Part shown: positions 50,602 to 61,481 of the stretch, piece by piece
Layout: the number at the start of each line of letters is the position of its first letter
Position numbering within the stretch: position 1 is the stretch's first letter
Assembly: GCF_947501905.1 (NCBI RefSeq)
Contig: NZ_CANMXL010000003.1
Location: 434,001 to 498,000 of the forward strand
Direction: 5' to 3'
Origin: an uncultured Winogradskyella sp.
Lineage (GTDB): Bacteria > Bacteroidota > Bacteroidia > Flavobacteriales > Flavobacteriaceae
Length of the DNA stretch: 64,000 nt
Program-made: the position numbers and the translations under genes
Notes under the pieces: model-generated
Seen by the model: the letters and a program-made list of their open reading frames with translations, nothing else
The model's database searches: none
Told to the model about the DNA's origin: nothing

Positions 50602-52061
50602 ATCTTTTTACGTAATCGCGCCACAGGAATATCTAATTGCTCACGATATTTTGCAACAGTACGTCTAGCTATTGGATAGCCTTTTTCTTTTAATATACCT
50701 GCAAGCTTATCGTCAGTCAGAGGTTTCTTTTTATCCTCTTCTTCGATAACGGTTTCTAGAATTTTTTTAATCTCACGAGTAGACACTTCTTCTCCTTGGT
50801 CATTGGTCATAGATTCAGAGAAGAATTCTTTAATGAGTTTTGTGCCGTAAGGGGTATCTACATATTTACTATTTGCAACACGAGATACTGTAGAAACATC
50901 CATTTCTATCTCATCGGCAATATCTTTAAGAATCATTGGTTTAAGCATGCGCTCATCTCCAGATAAAAAATACTCTTTTTGGTAATGCATTATAGAGCTC
51001 ATCGTGACAAAAAGCGTTTGCTGACGCTGTTTTACAGCTTCAATAAACCATTTTGCTGCATCAAGTTTTTGCTTAATAAACATAACAGCATCTTTCTGAG
51101 ACTTTGATTTCTCTTTAGACTCTTTATAACCTTTTAGCATATTGTTGTACGTACGCGAAACATGTAATTCTGGTGCATTACGACCATTGAGTGTTAGTTC
51201 TAATTTGCCATCTATTATTTTAATAGCAAAGTCAGGAACAACATGCTCAACCATTCTATTGCTTCCAGAATACGAGCCACCTGGTTTAGGGTTAAGACCT
51301 TCAATTTCCTCAATAGCTGCTTTAAGCTCGTCTTCTGTTATACTAAATTTTTGAAGTAATTTTTTGTAATGCTTCTTTGTAAATTGCTCAAATGCTTTGT
51401 CTATGATTTTTGTCGCCAATTCTACATCTGGATGTTGCTCCTTTCTGTTTAATTGAATACTCAAACACTCTTGTAGATTACGAGCACCAACACCAGCCGG
51501 ATCTAGCTGATGCACTATTGCTAATACTTTTTCAACATCTTCTTCTGTAGTGTAAACATTTTGAGTAAAAGCTAAATCGTCTGTAATATCAGATAAAGAT
51601 CTACGGATGTAACCACTCTCATCAACACTTCCTACCAGAAACTGTGCAATCTCATATTCTTGCTCATTAAGTCTAAATGTATTAAGCTGATTTGTTAGAT
51701 GTTGAGTAAAAGAAGTTCCTGAAGCGTATGGTATAGATTTTTCGTCATCATCCGCACTATAATTATTGGCGTGAGTTCTATAATCTGGAATTTCGTCATC
51801 ACTCAAATACTCATCTACATTAATATCTCCAGCATCAATAGTATCATTGTCGTTATAATCGTCTTGAGAGTTATCAAATTCATCAAATTCGTTATCCTTT
51901 GCGTCGCTTTCCTTTCCAGTATCTAAAGCTGGATTTTCTTCCAGTTCTTGCTTGAGTCGTTGTTCAAAAGCTTGAGTTGGCAGCTGAATCAACTTCATGA
52001 GTTGTATTTGCTGCGGTGAGAGCTTCTGTGATAACTTAAATTGTAAATACTGTTTTAGCAT
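50598..52061 (-). CDS. rpoN: RNA polymerase sigma-54 factor
   Basis: A 487-residue sigma-54. Region I is the Gln/Leu-rich activator-interacting segment (FKLSQKLSPQQIQLMKLIQLPTQAFEQRLKQELEENPAL, residues 6-45). Region II is acidic (EFDEFDNSQDDYNDNDTIDAGDIN). The core-binding domain follows, then the HTH with DIADEIEMDVSTVSRVANSKYVDTPYG (near 375-402). The RpoN box ARRTVAKYREQLDIP lies at about 466-480. Flavobacteriia carry a single rpoN. It is downstream of asnS but separated by a terminator at 52091-52127. Confidence 0.95.
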   Translation of the reverse strand: MLKQYLQFKLSQKLSPQQIQLMKLIQLPTQAFEQRLKQELEENPALDTGKESDAKDNEFDEFDNSQDDYNDNDTIDAGDINVDEYLSDDEIPDYRTHANNYSADDDEKSIPYASGTSFTQHLTNQLNTFRLNEQEYEIAQFLVGSVDESGYIRRSLSDITDDLAFTQNVYTTEEDVEKVLAIVHQLDPAGVGARNLQECLSIQLNRKEQHPDVELATKIIDKAFEQFTKKHYKKLLQKFSITEDELKAAIEEIEGLNPKPGGSYSGSNRMVEHVVPDFAIKIIDGKLELTLNGRNAPELHVSRTYNNMLKGYKESKEKSKSQKDAVMFIKQKLDAAKWFIEAVKQRQQTLFVTMSSIMHYQKEYFLSGDERMLKPMILKDIADEIEMDVSTVSRVANSKYVDTPYGTKLIKEFFSESMTNDQGEEVSTREIKKILETVIEEEDKKKPLTDDKLAGILKEKGYPIARRTVAKYREQLDIPVARLRKKI

Positions 52062-52090
52062 TTGTTGGTTTCGATTTAGTTAAAAATAAA

Positions 52091-52127
52091 AAAACAATCT
52101 AAAACTATACCGTTATTAGATTGTTTT
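52091..52127 (-). terminator. intrinsic terminator of asnS
   Basis: AAAACAATCTAA (52091-52102) pairs with TTAGATTGTTTT (52116-52127). On the minus strand the T run follows the stem. Confidence 0.8.
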
Positions 52128-52136
52128 CTGAAAATT

Positions 52137-53567
52137 TTAAAACTCTGCATTTTGAGGTGTCCTAGGATAAGGAATAACGTCTCTAATATTACCCATTCCA
52201 GTAGCAAACATAACTAACCGCTCAAAACCTAATCCAAAACCAGAATGCACTGCTGTTCCGTATTTGCGTAAGTCTAAATACCACCATAATTCTTCTTCTG
52301 GGATATCTAATGCAGCCATTTTTTCTTTTAAAATGTCTAAACGTTCTTCACGCTGTGAACCGCCAATAATTTCGCCTATACCAGGAAAAAGTACATCCAT
52401 AGCTCTTACCGTTTTTTCATCATCATTCAAGCGCATGTAGAAGGCTTTAATATTCGCAGGATAATCAAATAAAATTACTGGGCATTTAAAGTGTTTTTCT
52501 ACCAAGAATCGCTCGTGCTCCGATTGTAAATCTGCACCCCATTCATTAATCAAATATTTAAATTTCTTTTTCTTATTTGGCTTTGAATTTCTAAGAATAT
52601 CTATAGCTTCAGTGTAGCTTACACGTTTAAAGTTATTATCAGTAACAAACTTTAGTTTTTCTATCAAACGCATCTCGCTTCGCTCTGCTTGAGGTTTAGA
52701 TTTTTCTTCATTAAATAATCGCTCATCTAAGAATTTTAAATCTTCTTGATTTTGTTCTAAAAGATAACTAATCACAGATTTAATGAAGTCTTCTGCTAAG
52801 TCCATATTACCAGCTAAATCCATAAAAGCAACTTCTGGTTCAATCATCCAGAACTCTGCTAAATGACGTGATGTATTAGAGTTCTCTGCTCTAAAAGTTG
52901 GTCCAAATGTATAAACTTTACCAAGAGACATGGCATAAGTTTCAGCTTCTAATTGTCCTGAAACAGTTAGGTTTGCTTCTTTTCCAAAGAAATCTTGTTT
53001 AAAATCTACTTCTCCATTTTCATTAAGTGGAGGATTTTTTGCGTCTAAGGTGGTTATTCTAAACATTTCTCCAGCACCCTCAGCATCACTTCCTGTAATC
53101 ATAGGCGTATGCATATTGTAAAATCCATTTTCTGTAAAATACTTGTGGACTGCAAAAGATAGTGTAGACTTTATACGCATAACAGCACTAAATGTATTTG
53201 TGCGCGTACGTAAATGTGCATTTTCGCGTAAAAACTCGAAGGAGTGTTTTTTAGGTTGAATAGGATAAGTCTCTGCATCAGAATCTCCTAAAACTTCAAT
53301 CGTTGATACAACGATTTCAACCTTTTGACCTTTACCTTGACTCTCTACTAATTCTCCATTAATATGTAAAGCAGCACCTGTAGTTATTCTTTTTAAAAGT
53401 TCTTCATCAAAATTTTCAAAATCAACAACACACTGAATATTATTTATTGTAGAACCATCGTTAAGGGCAATAAATCGATTAGCTCTAAACGTTCTAACCC
53501 AACCTTTGACACTCACTTGTTGTAATGTAACATCTTGAGTTAATAATTCTGATACAGTTTTAGTCAT
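52137..53567 (-). CDS. asnS: asparagine--tRNA ligase
   Basis: A 476-residue class II synthetase charging tRNA-Asn. An OB-fold N-terminus ([23 protein letters not shown], residues 18-40) is followed by the catalytic domain with [29 protein letters not shown] (motif 2 region, about 215-245) and the C-terminal motif 3 [28 protein letters not shown] (about 442-470). The standard bacterial length is about 466. AspS at 19779 is a separate gene, so Asn is made by direct charging. It is downstream of the MMPL exporter gene by 18 bases and may be in one transcript. Confidence 0.97.
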   Translation of the reverse strand: MTKTVSELLTQDVTLQQVSVKGWVRTFRANRFIALNDGSTINNIQCVVDFENFDEELLKRITTGAALHINGELVESQGKGQKVEIVVSTIEVLGDSDAETYPIQPKKHSFEFLRENAHLRTRTNTFSAVMRIKSTLSFAVHKYFTENGFYNMHTPMITGSDAEGAGEMFRITTLDAKNPPLNENGEVDFKQDFFGKEANLTVSGQLEAETYAMSLGKVYTFGPTFRAENSNTSRHLAEFWMIEPEVAFMDLAGNMDLAEDFIKSVISYLLEQNQEDLKFLDERLFNEEKSKPQAERSEMRLIEKLKFVTDNNFKRVSYTEAIDILRNSKPNKKKKFKYLINEWGADLQSEHERFLVEKHFKCPVILFDYPANIKAFYMRLNDDEKTVRAMDVLFPGIGEIIGGSQREERLDILKEKMAALDIPEEELWWYLDLRKYGTAVHSGFGLGFERLVMFATGMGNIRDVIPYPRTPQNAEF

Positions 53568-53585
53568 TTTATATTCTTTTTTAAT

Positions 53586-55988
53586 CTATTCTATGTCATC
53601 TTCGATATCATCTTCATCTTTAGGAATAATATTTATCGAAGGTTCTTTTAATACTTCTTTATTTGCAATGCTTCGTTCTAATGAAAGTAATAGTGATGGC
53701 AATAATAATAAATTTGATAACATGGCAAATAGTAATGTTGCAGAAACTAATCCGCCTAAAGCTACTGTGCCTCCAAAACTTGAAATTGTAAACACCGAAA
53801 ATCCGAAAAATAACACAATTGAGGTATAGAACATACTCACGCCGGTTTCTCTTAAAGCAGCATAAACGGATTTACGTATTTTCCAATGATTTGCTTGTAG
53901 CTCTTGCCTGTATTTTGCTAAGAAATGTATTGTGTCATCTACAGAAATACCAAAAGCGATACTAAATACTAAAATAGTCGATGGTTTTATAGGAACGCCC
54001 AAATAACCCATTAGTCCTGCAGTGACTAATAATGGTAATAAGTTTGGTATTAGAGACACTACAATCATTCTTATAGACCTAAACATATAAGCCATAAAAA
54101 TGGAGATTAATATTATAGCTAATGTAAGAGATATAACAAGATTTCTTACGAGATACTTAGTTCCTTTTTGAAAAACTAATGCTTTTCCTGTCATGGTAAC
54201 TTGGTAACGTTCTTTTGGAAAAACTTTGTTTATTTTATTCTGAAGGTCTTCTTCAATACGTTCCATTTTATCAGTTCCAATATCTTTCATAAAGGTTGTG
54301 ATACGTGCGTATTGTCCTGTGCTATCTACAAAGTTTTTAAGTAAATCGACATCTGAAGAAGACTTTTTTACATAAGAACTAATAAATAAGTTTTCTTGAC
54401 TTGTTGGCAACTGATAGTATTTAGGGTTACCATTTGTATAAGCCTGCTTTGCGTACTTTACTAAGCTAACTACAGAAATTGGCTTTGAGAGTTCAGGGAT
54501 TTCTTCAATCAGCTCTTCAAGTTGATTCATTCTTTTTATGGTGGTCAATTTCATGACACCTTTTTTACGCTTGGTGTCTACCATAATTTCTAATGGCATA
54601 ATGCCATTAAACTCAGATTCAAAGAAACGGATATCACTAAAAAACTCTGTGTTTTTTGGCATATCTTCAATTAAACTACCGGATATAATAATCTTATTTA
54701 TACCCAAAAGACTTGCAATTAATAAAATTAATGCTGTAACGTATATAGTAATTTTCTTATGCTTTACCATCCGTTCCATCCAATCGACAAAACCATTTAT
54801 CCAGCGTTTGTTTAAATGCTCTAAGTGACGAGGTTTAGGATAAGGTAGAAATGTATATAGAATAGGTATAATTAAAAGGCAAAGGATAAAAATGGCTAGA
54901 ATACTCAAAGATGCTACAATACCAAACTCTTTTAAAAGTTGACTTTCAGTAAGAATAAAAGTTGCAAAACCAGATGCCGTAGTAACATTTGTCATTAAGG
55001 TGGCGTTACCAACTTTTGTAATTACGCGTTGAAGTGATTTTACTTTATTACCATGTAATTTTACTTCGTGTTGGTACTTATTAATTAAGAAAATACAATT
55101 AGGGATGCCAATGACAATAATCAATGGAGGAATAAGTGCTGTCAGCACTGTAATTTCATAATTTAATAGACCAAGAATGCCAAAGGTCCACATAACGCCA
55201 ATACAGACAACAATCAATGATATAAATGTAGCCCTAAATGACCTAAAAAATAGAAAGAAAATTAATGAGGTTACTGCTAATGCAGCTCCAATAAAAAGGC
55301 TTATTTCATCAACAATGTTTTGAGAGTTTAAAGTACGTATATAGGGCATTCCAGAAATACGTACATCTAGATTTGTGTTTGCTTCGAATTCGCTTATTTT
55401 GTTTTTAAGAGTTTCGATTACAAAGTCCTTCCTTGTTGAGGTGTTTACAATATCTTTTTTAAGATATATCGCAGTACGAATGGTTTTAGATTCTTTATTG
55501 AATAAAAAATTATCGTAAAAAGGATACTTTTTAAAAAGCTCATCTTGTAATGTTTCAATTTGCTTTATTGAAGTAATAGAATCTTTAATAAAAGGTTCTA
55601 AATCAAACTTTTCTTCTTTTGTGTTTTTAACTAATTTTTGTAAATCTTTTATAGAAACAACAGTTTCAACCTCTTCAAAACTTTTAAAATCTTCAGAAAG
55701 ACGATTCCAAGCATTAAGTTTTTCAACAGAAAAAAGTGTTGAGTCTTTAACGCCAAAAACAATGAGATTGCCTTCTTCTCCAAAAACATCAAGGAAATTA
55801 TTGTAAGTAAGGTTGACCTCGTGTTCATCAGGCAATAAGTTAGCTTCAGTGTACGTAAAGCGCATGTGCTTCCATTGCATACTAAAAAATATAGTATACA
55901 AAATTACTGTGATGAGAATAGCAATTTTATTGCGCAAAATTAATCGTGCAACAGTTTCCCAAAAACCAGTTGTTAAAAGTTTAAACAT
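53586..55988 (-). CDS. MMPL/RND-type lipid or hydrophobe exporter
   Basis: An 800-residue transporter of the RND/MMPL (patched-like) superfamily. The start at ATG 55988 (MFKLLTTGFWETV) is preferred over the upstream TTG. The topology is 1+5+1+5 helices with two periplasmic loops. Signature segments are TNVTTASGFATFILTESQLLKEFG (about 330-355) and FSIAFGISVDDTIHFLAKYRQEL (about 675-698), the aspartate-bearing TM. It lacks a partner adaptor and channel gene, unlike the AcrB-type pump. An acidic tail (DEDDIEDDIE) ends the protein. Substrate unknown; hopanoid or lipid export is the usual guess for such proteins. Confidence 0.88.
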   Translation of the reverse strand: MFKLLTTGFWETVARLILRNKIAILITVILYTIFFSMQWKHMRFTYTEANLLPDEHEVNLTYNNFLDVFGEEGNLIVFGVKDSTLFSVEKLNAWNRLSEDFKSFEEVETVVSIKDLQKLVKNTKEEKFDLEPFIKDSITSIKQIETLQDELFKKYPFYDNFLFNKESKTIRTAIYLKKDIVNTSTRKDFVIETLKNKISEFEANTNLDVRISGMPYIRTLNSQNIVDEISLFIGAALAVTSLIFFLFFRSFRATFISLIVVCIGVMWTFGILGLLNYEITVLTALIPPLIIVIGIPNCIFLINKYQHEVKLHGNKVKSLQRVITKVGNATLMTNVTTASGFATFILTESQLLKEFGIVASLSILAIFILCLLIIPILYTFLPYPKPRHLEHLNKRWINGFVDWMERMVKHKKITIYVTALILLIASLLGINKIIISGSLIEDMPKNTEFFSDIRFFESEFNGIMPLEIMVDTKRKKGVMKLTTIKRMNQLEELIEEIPELSKPISVVSLVKYAKQAYTNGNPKYYQLPTSQENLFISSYVKKSSSDVDLLKNFVDSTGQYARITTFMKDIGTDKMERIEEDLQNKINKVFPKERYQVTMTGKALVFQKGTKYLVRNLVISLTLAIILISIFMAYMFRSIRMIVVSLIPNLLPLLVTAGLMGYLGVPIKPSTILVFSIAFGISVDDTIHFLAKYRQELQANHWKIRKSVYAALRETGVSMFYTSIVLFFGFSVFTISSFGGTVALGGLVSATLLFAMLSNLLLLPSLLLSLERSIANKEVLKEPSINIIPKDEDDIEDDIE

Positions 55989-56186
55989 GCATTTGTAAAT
56001 GAGCGTCAAAGGTAGAAAAAACGCGGATAATCTTAGTTAAAATTGCAGTTTATTAATAGCGTTTAATTAGTTAAATATTTCTTGACAAGAATTAATTTTT
56101 AACAATACCTTATAAAATTTAGATTACACAAATGCTTAACTTATTATTTCACTAAATTATAAATTGTTATATCTAATTTATACAAT

Positions 56187-58694
56187 ATGAATTTTAGATT
56201 TTTAATGTTGATTTTGTTCTGTGCTAGCCAGTTATCCTTTGCTCAAAATAAGAAGGACTATAAACAAACTGCATTGGCAGAGAAAATATATCTTCAATTA
56301 GACAATAAAATTTATACAGCAGATAAAACAATTTGGTTCAAAGCGATTATAGCTAATGCGGCTACTCATAGTACAGAACTTTCAAGTGGCGTTTTATATG
56401 TTGATTTGATAAACCCTAAAAATAAAATCATTGAATCTAAAATTATTAAAGTAAGAGAAGGTATTGCTAAAGGATATTTTGATTTGGATAGAAGCTACAT
56501 AAATGGAATATATCAGATAAGAGCTTACACAGAATGGAATAAGAATTTTGATGGTGATTTTGAAACAAAAAAAACAATTAGAGTTATCTCTGTAAACAAC
56601 GATAAAGCTGAAAAGCTTCAAACAGAGATAACCAATACAGCAGTAGATTCTAAGATTAAAAGCGATTCAATAATTCTAAATTTTTTCCCAGAAGGAGGAA
56701 AGTTAATTGCTAATCTCGAAAATAAAGTAGGATTTAAAGCTACAGATATTAATGGCAAAAGTATTAGTGTAGAGGGTGAAATAATTAATAAAAATGGTAA
56801 AACTATTACCACGTTTAAAAGTAACAGATTAGGTTTAGGCAGTTTCAACATACCAAATGTTTTGGCCTCAGAAATATATAAGGCTAAACTCTATAATGAT
56901 AAAAATATTAGCTTATATAGATTGCCTAAAATTTATGAGAACGGTTATTTACTTTCTGCATCAGCTCGCAAAGATTTCATCGTGGCAACTGTAAATCACA
57001 ATAAAGATTTAACTTCAAAAATAAAACTCTCAGTGGCACTTAGAGGTAAAATATATTATGAAAAGGAAGTTTCTTTAATTGATGGACGATATATCTTCAC
57101 ATTACCAAAAACCTTATTTCCTGAAGGTGTTTTAGAGATTACTCTCCGAAATCGGTTTTCTGTGCCTGTTGCAGAACGACTTTTTTTTAATAAACGTAAA
57201 TCTTATCGCTTAAATATAGACGCTGTAATTATCAATAATAATCTTTCTATACGTGATGAGGTACTCATTAGATTAAAGGCAAAAAATCATAAAGACTCAA
57301 TCGTCCAAGCAAACAGTTCGGTACTAGTTTTAGATAAAAATTTATATGGCCAATTTGAGACTAAAAGAGAAAATATTTTAACCTATTTTTTGCTAAGTTC
57401 GGATATAAAAGGAAATATCGAAGAAGCTTCAGCGTACTTTAAAGACAGCACAGATTTAAATATAGATGACTTAATGCTTACCCAAGGTTGGAGAAATTAC
57501 AAATATATAGCAAAATCAAAAAAACTTAAACATCTTATGGAGAGCGGATTGCAAATCAAAGGTGTAATTAACAAGAAAAACAAAAAAGCTAAGCTCAATA
57601 GTCTTGATATTCTACTAATGACATTTGGTGATGATTCCTCAGTTTACACTGGAAAAGTCGATGTGCCAAGTAGTTTTAATTTCCATATTGGAGATTTATA
57701 TGGCGGAGAGCGGAAATTGATTTTGAAACCTTCTGGAGTTTCAGAAAAGGAGAGTCGTAATTATAAGATAAGCCTTATAAAAAAGCCGGAGCTAAAGCCA
57801 AATTTTGTAGTAAATGAAACTAAAAATTCTTTTGAGAAAAAGGATAGTTTAATTGATACTATAGCTAAGATAAATACTATTAATAAACGTATTATTAACA
57901 AATATTATACAGATGTAACAGGTGTTAATCAACTAGATGAAGTTATTGTCGATGCATATAAAATGACTCCAAAAAGAAAAGAGATGTTTGAAAAATACGG
58001 TAAGCCTGACGTTGTAATTGATGGAAAAGACATAAATGCAAAAACAAACAAGTACTCAAGAGGCCTTTATAGTAATTTGATTGGTTTTCATGATAAGGTT
58101 TTTATAAGAAAAGATTCTGATAGAAATTATTATGCCGAAACTACCAATGGCGGTAAAGGGCATGTAAATATGGTTTTAGTGGATGGCATAGCCGTTATTC
58201 AGGATAACTATTTATTAATTCAAAGAATAAATCCTAAAGAAGTAACAAGTTTCGAAATTATAGACAACCCTTCTAGGGCAAGACAATTGTATGCAACTAT
58301 TTATGGAACATATCCTTATGGAGACTTTCAAGCAAGTATTATTTCAATATATACAAAACAAGGTAAAGGACTTTTTGGAGCCTTAGACACAAAGGCTGAC
58401 TTAAATGTTCAGAATGTAAATGTGTTTTCAATTGAGAAAGAATTTTACGTTTCAGACTATACAAATAATACAGCGAGAAATTTTCCAGAACCAGACTTTC
58501 GTTCGACTATTTATTGGAATCCTAGTGTTGTTAATAAAATAGGGCAACCTTTAAACATAAGCTATAGCCATTCTGATGATGTAGGGGAATTTCTCGTCGT
58601 TATTGAATCTATTACTAAAGACGGAAAGTTAGGTTATAAAACTTTAGAGTATAAAGTCACAGAACCCCATGATTATACTAAAGAGAAATATTAA
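56187..58694 (+). CDS. exported MG2-like / TonB-plug domain protein
   Basis: An 835-residue exported protein (signal peptide to SFAQ). Its N-terminal half has the macroglobulin MG2-like pattern LAEKIYLQLDNKIYTADKTIWFKAII (residues 29-54) and further beta-sandwich units (VGFKATDINGKSISVEGEI). In the C-terminal third the stretch HVNMVLVDGIAVIQDNYLLIQRINPKEVTSFEII (about 650-690) resembles a TonB-receptor plug domain, but no barrel follows. Such MG2 + plug proteins are frequent in Bacteroidota and unassigned. It overlaps the convergent beta-barrel gene by 17 bases. Confidence 0.75.
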   Translation: MNFRFLMLILFCASQLSFAQNKKDYKQTALAEKIYLQLDNKIYTADKTIWFKAIIANAATHSTELSSGVLYVDLINPKNKIIESKIIKVREGIAKGYFDLDRSYINGIYQIRAYTEWNKNFDGDFETKKTIRVISVNNDKAEKLQTEITNTAVDSKIKSDSIILNFFPEGGKLIANLENKVGFKATDINGKSISVEGEIINKNGKTITTFKSNRLGLGSFNIPNVLASEIYKAKLYNDKNISLYRLPKIYENGYLLSASARKDFIVATVNHNKDLTSKIKLSVALRGKIYYEKEVSLIDGRYIFTLPKTLFPEGVLEITLRNRFSVPVAERLFFNKRKSYRLNIDAVIINNNLSIRDEVLIRLKAKNHKDSIVQANSSVLVLDKNLYGQFETKRENILTYFLLSSDIKGNIEEASAYFKDSTDLNIDDLMLTQGWRNYKYIAKSKKLKHLMESGLQIKGVINKKNKKAKLNSLDILLMTFGDDSSVYTGKVDVPSSFNFHIGDLYGGERKLILKPSGVSEKESRNYKISLIKKPELKPNFVVNETKNSFEKKDSLIDTIAKINTINKRIINKYYTDVTGVNQLDEVIVDAYKMTPKRKEMFEKYGKPDVVIDGKDINAKTNKYSRGLYSNLIGFHDKVFIRKDSDRNYYAETTNGGKGHVNMVLVDGIAVIQDNYLLIQRINPKEVTSFEIIDNPSRARQLYATIYGTYPYGDFQASIISIYTKQGKGLFGALDTKADLNVQNVNVFSIEKEFYVSDYTNNTARNFPEPDFRSTIYWNPSVVNKIGQPLNISYSHSDDVGEFLVVIESITKDGKLGYKTLEYKVTEPHDYTKEKY

Positions 58695-59964
58695 AGGTAA
58701 ACTTAAATGCAAAATTGTCTGCCAGAGAAGGTAAATGGTAACCACCATAACGGTAGGCAAAACTAAGTCCAAAACCGAATAAAAGCTTGTTGATTTCAAA
58801 TCCAGACTCAGAATATAACTTGTCTAGAGTGCCAAAATTTATACCTTGATGTTGGCCTATACTTTTCATGTTTCCTAGAGCATATCTTGAGATTAAGACC
58901 AATTGAGGTTTCCAACGACTCGAAATTTTAAAAGGCTTGAGGTAATGTTTAAATTGAAATGTAGCAAAACGGTCACTAAAAAACTCATTAAAAAACATGG
59001 TTTCAAAACTGTTTAAGCCAGCCACAGAAAAGCGTTGCAAAACTGTTTCTTTTCTAATATTATTGGGATAAGCATGATACAAATGTGTCAGAGGAGTTTC
59101 ACCTGAAGCTAATCCAGCAACTAATGTTAATCGTGTTAGTGATTCATTACCATAATCTATTTGGTGAATAGTTCTGAAATCTATTTTTGTAAAATTAAAA
59201 TCACTATTAAAAACATTAGAAGCACTTTGAGTTAGTTGAGCTGTGAATTTTGGATATCCATCTACGGTTTCTTCGATTTGACTATCAATAAACTCATATT
59301 TGCTAAACGGACTCCATTGCAAGCTTAATTTTGCTGTACTTAGATTAAAGGAGTTAAAAACTTTACCGTTATTTACAAAACTATAGTTGTAAGTAGGATT
59401 AACTCTACTAACTGCAAATTGAGTTTCTGACAAAAGATTTTTCGACACTTTATGTTGTAGTGAAACAGATTTGGTAATATGTCGATGAAACAAATCAATA
59501 TTTAAAAGGCGAGGCTCAAAGAAAGAAAAAAAGCGTTTATCTGTTAAAAATTTTGAACTGCCTGTTTCTTGTAAATCGTCAGTATAAGTAAAGTTAACCC
59601 AAGTATCCGTTTTTTCATTAAGTCTTAATCCCCCACCAATACTATACTTGTAACGCTCGTCCCTAAAACCATATACTAGATAGCCGTTTACACGAAACTT
59701 ATCAGAAAATTTCTCACTAGTGACACCACCAAGACCAGTTCTAAAGCCTTCAAACTGATTGTATTTTACTAAATATCTAAGGTCAAAATTAAAATACTTG
59801 GTAGGGAAATAGCCCAAACCAATATTTTCTAAAAAGACTCTTTTTTTTAAAGAGTCTTCAGTTTTTTTATTCGCTTGTTTTTCGGAATCTTTATTAGATT
59901 CAATTTGTGCAAAAGCATAAGAGGACATGCATAGTAAAATTACAGCAAGAGAACGCTTTAGCAT
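58678..59964 (-). CDS. DUF5686-like outer-membrane beta-barrel protein
   Basis: A 428-residue exported protein; start at ATG 59964 (a TTG just upstream is not needed). A signal peptide to AFAQ is followed by a charged linker with lysines and glutamates. The remaining part is strand after strand with F/Y-rich pattern (YFNFDLRYLVKYNQFEG, YKYSIGGGLRLNEKT, FATFQFKHYLKPFKI, FGFGLSFAYRYGGY), ending FAFKFTFNISL. The shape resembles the barrel half of DUF5686 proteins, without their N-terminal domain. It lies beside the MG2-like protein, with a 17-base convergent overlap. Function is unknown. Confidence 0.7.
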   Translation of the reverse strand: MLKRSLAVILLCMSSYAFAQIESNKDSEKQANKKTEDSLKKRVFLENIGLGYFPTKYFNFDLRYLVKYNQFEGFRTGLGGVTSEKFSDKFRVNGYLVYGFRDERYKYSIGGGLRLNEKTDTWVNFTYTDDLQETGSSKFLTDKRFFSFFEPRLLNIDLFHRHITKSVSLQHKVSKNLLSETQFAVSRVNPTYNYSFVNNGKVFNSFNLSTAKLSLQWSPFSKYEFIDSQIEETVDGYPKFTAQLTQSASNVFNSDFNFTKIDFRTIHQIDYGNESLTRLTLVAGLASGETPLTHLYHAYPNNIRKETVLQRFSVAGLNSFETMFFNEFFSDRFATFQFKHYLKPFKISSRWKPQLVLISRYALGNMKSIGQHQGINFGTLDKLYSESGFEINKLLFGFGLSFAYRYGGYHLPSLADNFAFKFTFNISL

Positions 59965-60019
59965 CAATCAGATAGTTTGTAGTTAATGGATTAAAATAAA
60001 AGAGGGATGATGTAATTAA

Positions 60020-60574
60020 TTACACCGTCATAATCTCTTTTTCTTTAGCACTAAGTATTTGGTCTACTGTACTAACGTGTTTATCTGTAAGTTCTTGTAC
60101 GTCAATCTCAGCATTTTTTTGCAAATCTTCTGATACGTCAGTTTTTTTGATGTCGTTATTAGCTTCCTTACGAGCGTTACGTATAGCAACCTTTGCATCT
60201 TCAGCTTCAGCTTTGGCTTGCTTTGCTAAATCTCTACGACGTTCTTCAGTTAATGGCGGGACATTGATAATAATATTTTCGCCATTATTCATAGGGTTAA
60301 ATCCAAGATTAGCTATCATTATACCACGTTCAATCTCTTGAAGCATTGATTTTTCCCAAGGTTGTACGGTAATGGTACGCCCATCAGGTGTATTGACATT
60401 AGCAACTTGGTTTAAAGGTGTTTGAGAACCATAATAGTCTACCATGACACTACCCAACATAGAAGGGCTGGCTTTACCTGCTCTAATGTTTACCAATTGT
60501 TTTTCTAGATGCTTTAATGCACCTTCCATAGCTTCTTTTGCTGTGTCTATAATAAATTGAATCTCTTCGTTCAT
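60020..60574 (-). CDS. frr: ribosome recycling factor
   Basis: A 184-residue RRF that splits post-termination ribosomes with EF-G. Visible are the domain I helix HLEKQLVNIRAGKASPSMLGSVMVDYYGSQTPLNQVANV (about 20-58) and the C-terminal long helix (KAEAEDAKVAIRNARKEANNDIKK). Standard length (about 185). It lies 44 bases downstream of pyrH in the usual pyrH-frr order. Identification is secure. Confidence 0.97.
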   Translation of the reverse strand: MNEEIQFIIDTAKEAMEGALKHLEKQLVNIRAGKASPSMLGSVMVDYYGSQTPLNQVANVNTPDGRTITVQPWEKSMLQEIERGIMIANLGFNPMNNGENIIINVPPLTEERRRDLAKQAKAEAEDAKVAIRNARKEANNDIKKTDVSEDLQKNAEIDVQELTDKHVSTVDQILSAKEKEIMTV

Positions 60575-60618
60575 GTTATTAAATTTTAATGAAACGTTAT
60601 CAAAATTTGAGCCAAACG

Positions 60619-61326
60619 TTATAAGTTAACTTTAGTACCAATATTTTCGCCAGATACTACTTTTAATAAATTACCTTTTTTGTTCATATCAAAAACGATT
60701 ATTGGGAGTTCGTTTTCTTGACTTAATGTAAATGCTGTAGTGTCCATAACTTTTAAGCCTTTTCGTAGTACATCTTCAAAAGTAATATGGTCAAATTTAA
60801 TGGCATTACTATCTTTCTCTGGGTCTACATTGTATATGCCGTCGACGCGAGTACCTTTTAAAATTACATCTGCTTCAATTTCTATGGCACGTAAAACTGC
60901 TGCAGAATCTGTTGTAAAATATGGATTTCCTGTTCCGCCACCAAAAATCACAACACGACCTTTTTCTAGATGACGCATTGCTTTGCGGCGAATAAAAGGC
61001 TCTGCCACCTCATTAATTTTTATAGCTGTTTGCAAACGTGTTGGTATACCAGCATCTTCTAAAGCGCCTTGTAAAGCTAAACCGTTAATAACCGTAGCTA
61101 ACATACCCATATGATCTCCTTGTACACGATCCATACCATTACTTGCACCTGCAACGCCTCTAAAGATATTTCCGCCACCAATAACAATAGCAACTTCAAC
61201 ACCTTGGTCCGTTATGGTTTTGATATCATGTGCATATTCCGAAAGACGCTCTGGATCTATACCATATTGTCTATTGCCCATTAAGGCTTCGCCAGAGAGT
61301 TTGAGTAGTATTCTTTTAAATTTCAT
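60619..61326 (-). CDS. pyrH: UMP kinase
   Basis: A 235-residue bacterial UMP kinase of the amino-acid kinase fold, making UDP. Phosphate-binding [10 protein letters not shown] (residues 7-16) and [10 protein letters not shown] (near 48-57), and [20 protein letters not shown] (near 128-147), are intact. The gene is followed by frr; upstream is the tsf terminator at 61427-61460, so pyrH-frr have their own transcript or depend on read-through. Confidence 0.97.
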   Translation of the reverse strand: MKFKRILLKLSGEALMGNRQYGIDPERLSEYAHDIKTITDQGVEVAIVIGGGNIFRGVAGASNGMDRVQGDHMGMLATVINGLALQGALEDAGIPTRLQTAIKINEVAEPFIRRKAMRHLEKGRVVIFGGGTGNPYFTTDSAAVLRAIEIEADVILKGTRVDGIYNVDPEKDSNAIKFDHITFEDVLRKGLKVMDTTAFTLSQENELPIIVFDMNKKGNLLKVVSGENIGTKVNL

Positions 61327-61426
61327 TGGATGTTTTGAAAGTTAGGCAAAGCTAAACAATTATTGCTAGGTTTAAAAGTGAAATGTATTTCGTGGATTGT
61401 ATTATAATTTTGAGCGTGTCACTCAT

Positions 61427-61460
61427 AAAAAAAGCCTTCAGAATTCTGAAGGCTTTTTTT
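61427..61460 (-). terminator. intrinsic terminator of tsf
   Basis: A perfect 34-base palindrome: A7 GCCTTCAGAATTCTGAAGGC T7. It lies between tsf (ends 61482) and pyrH (starts 61326), both on the minus strand; it can end the rpsB-tsf transcript. Confidence 0.85.
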
Positions 61461-61481
61461 GTATATATAATAGAATATTAA

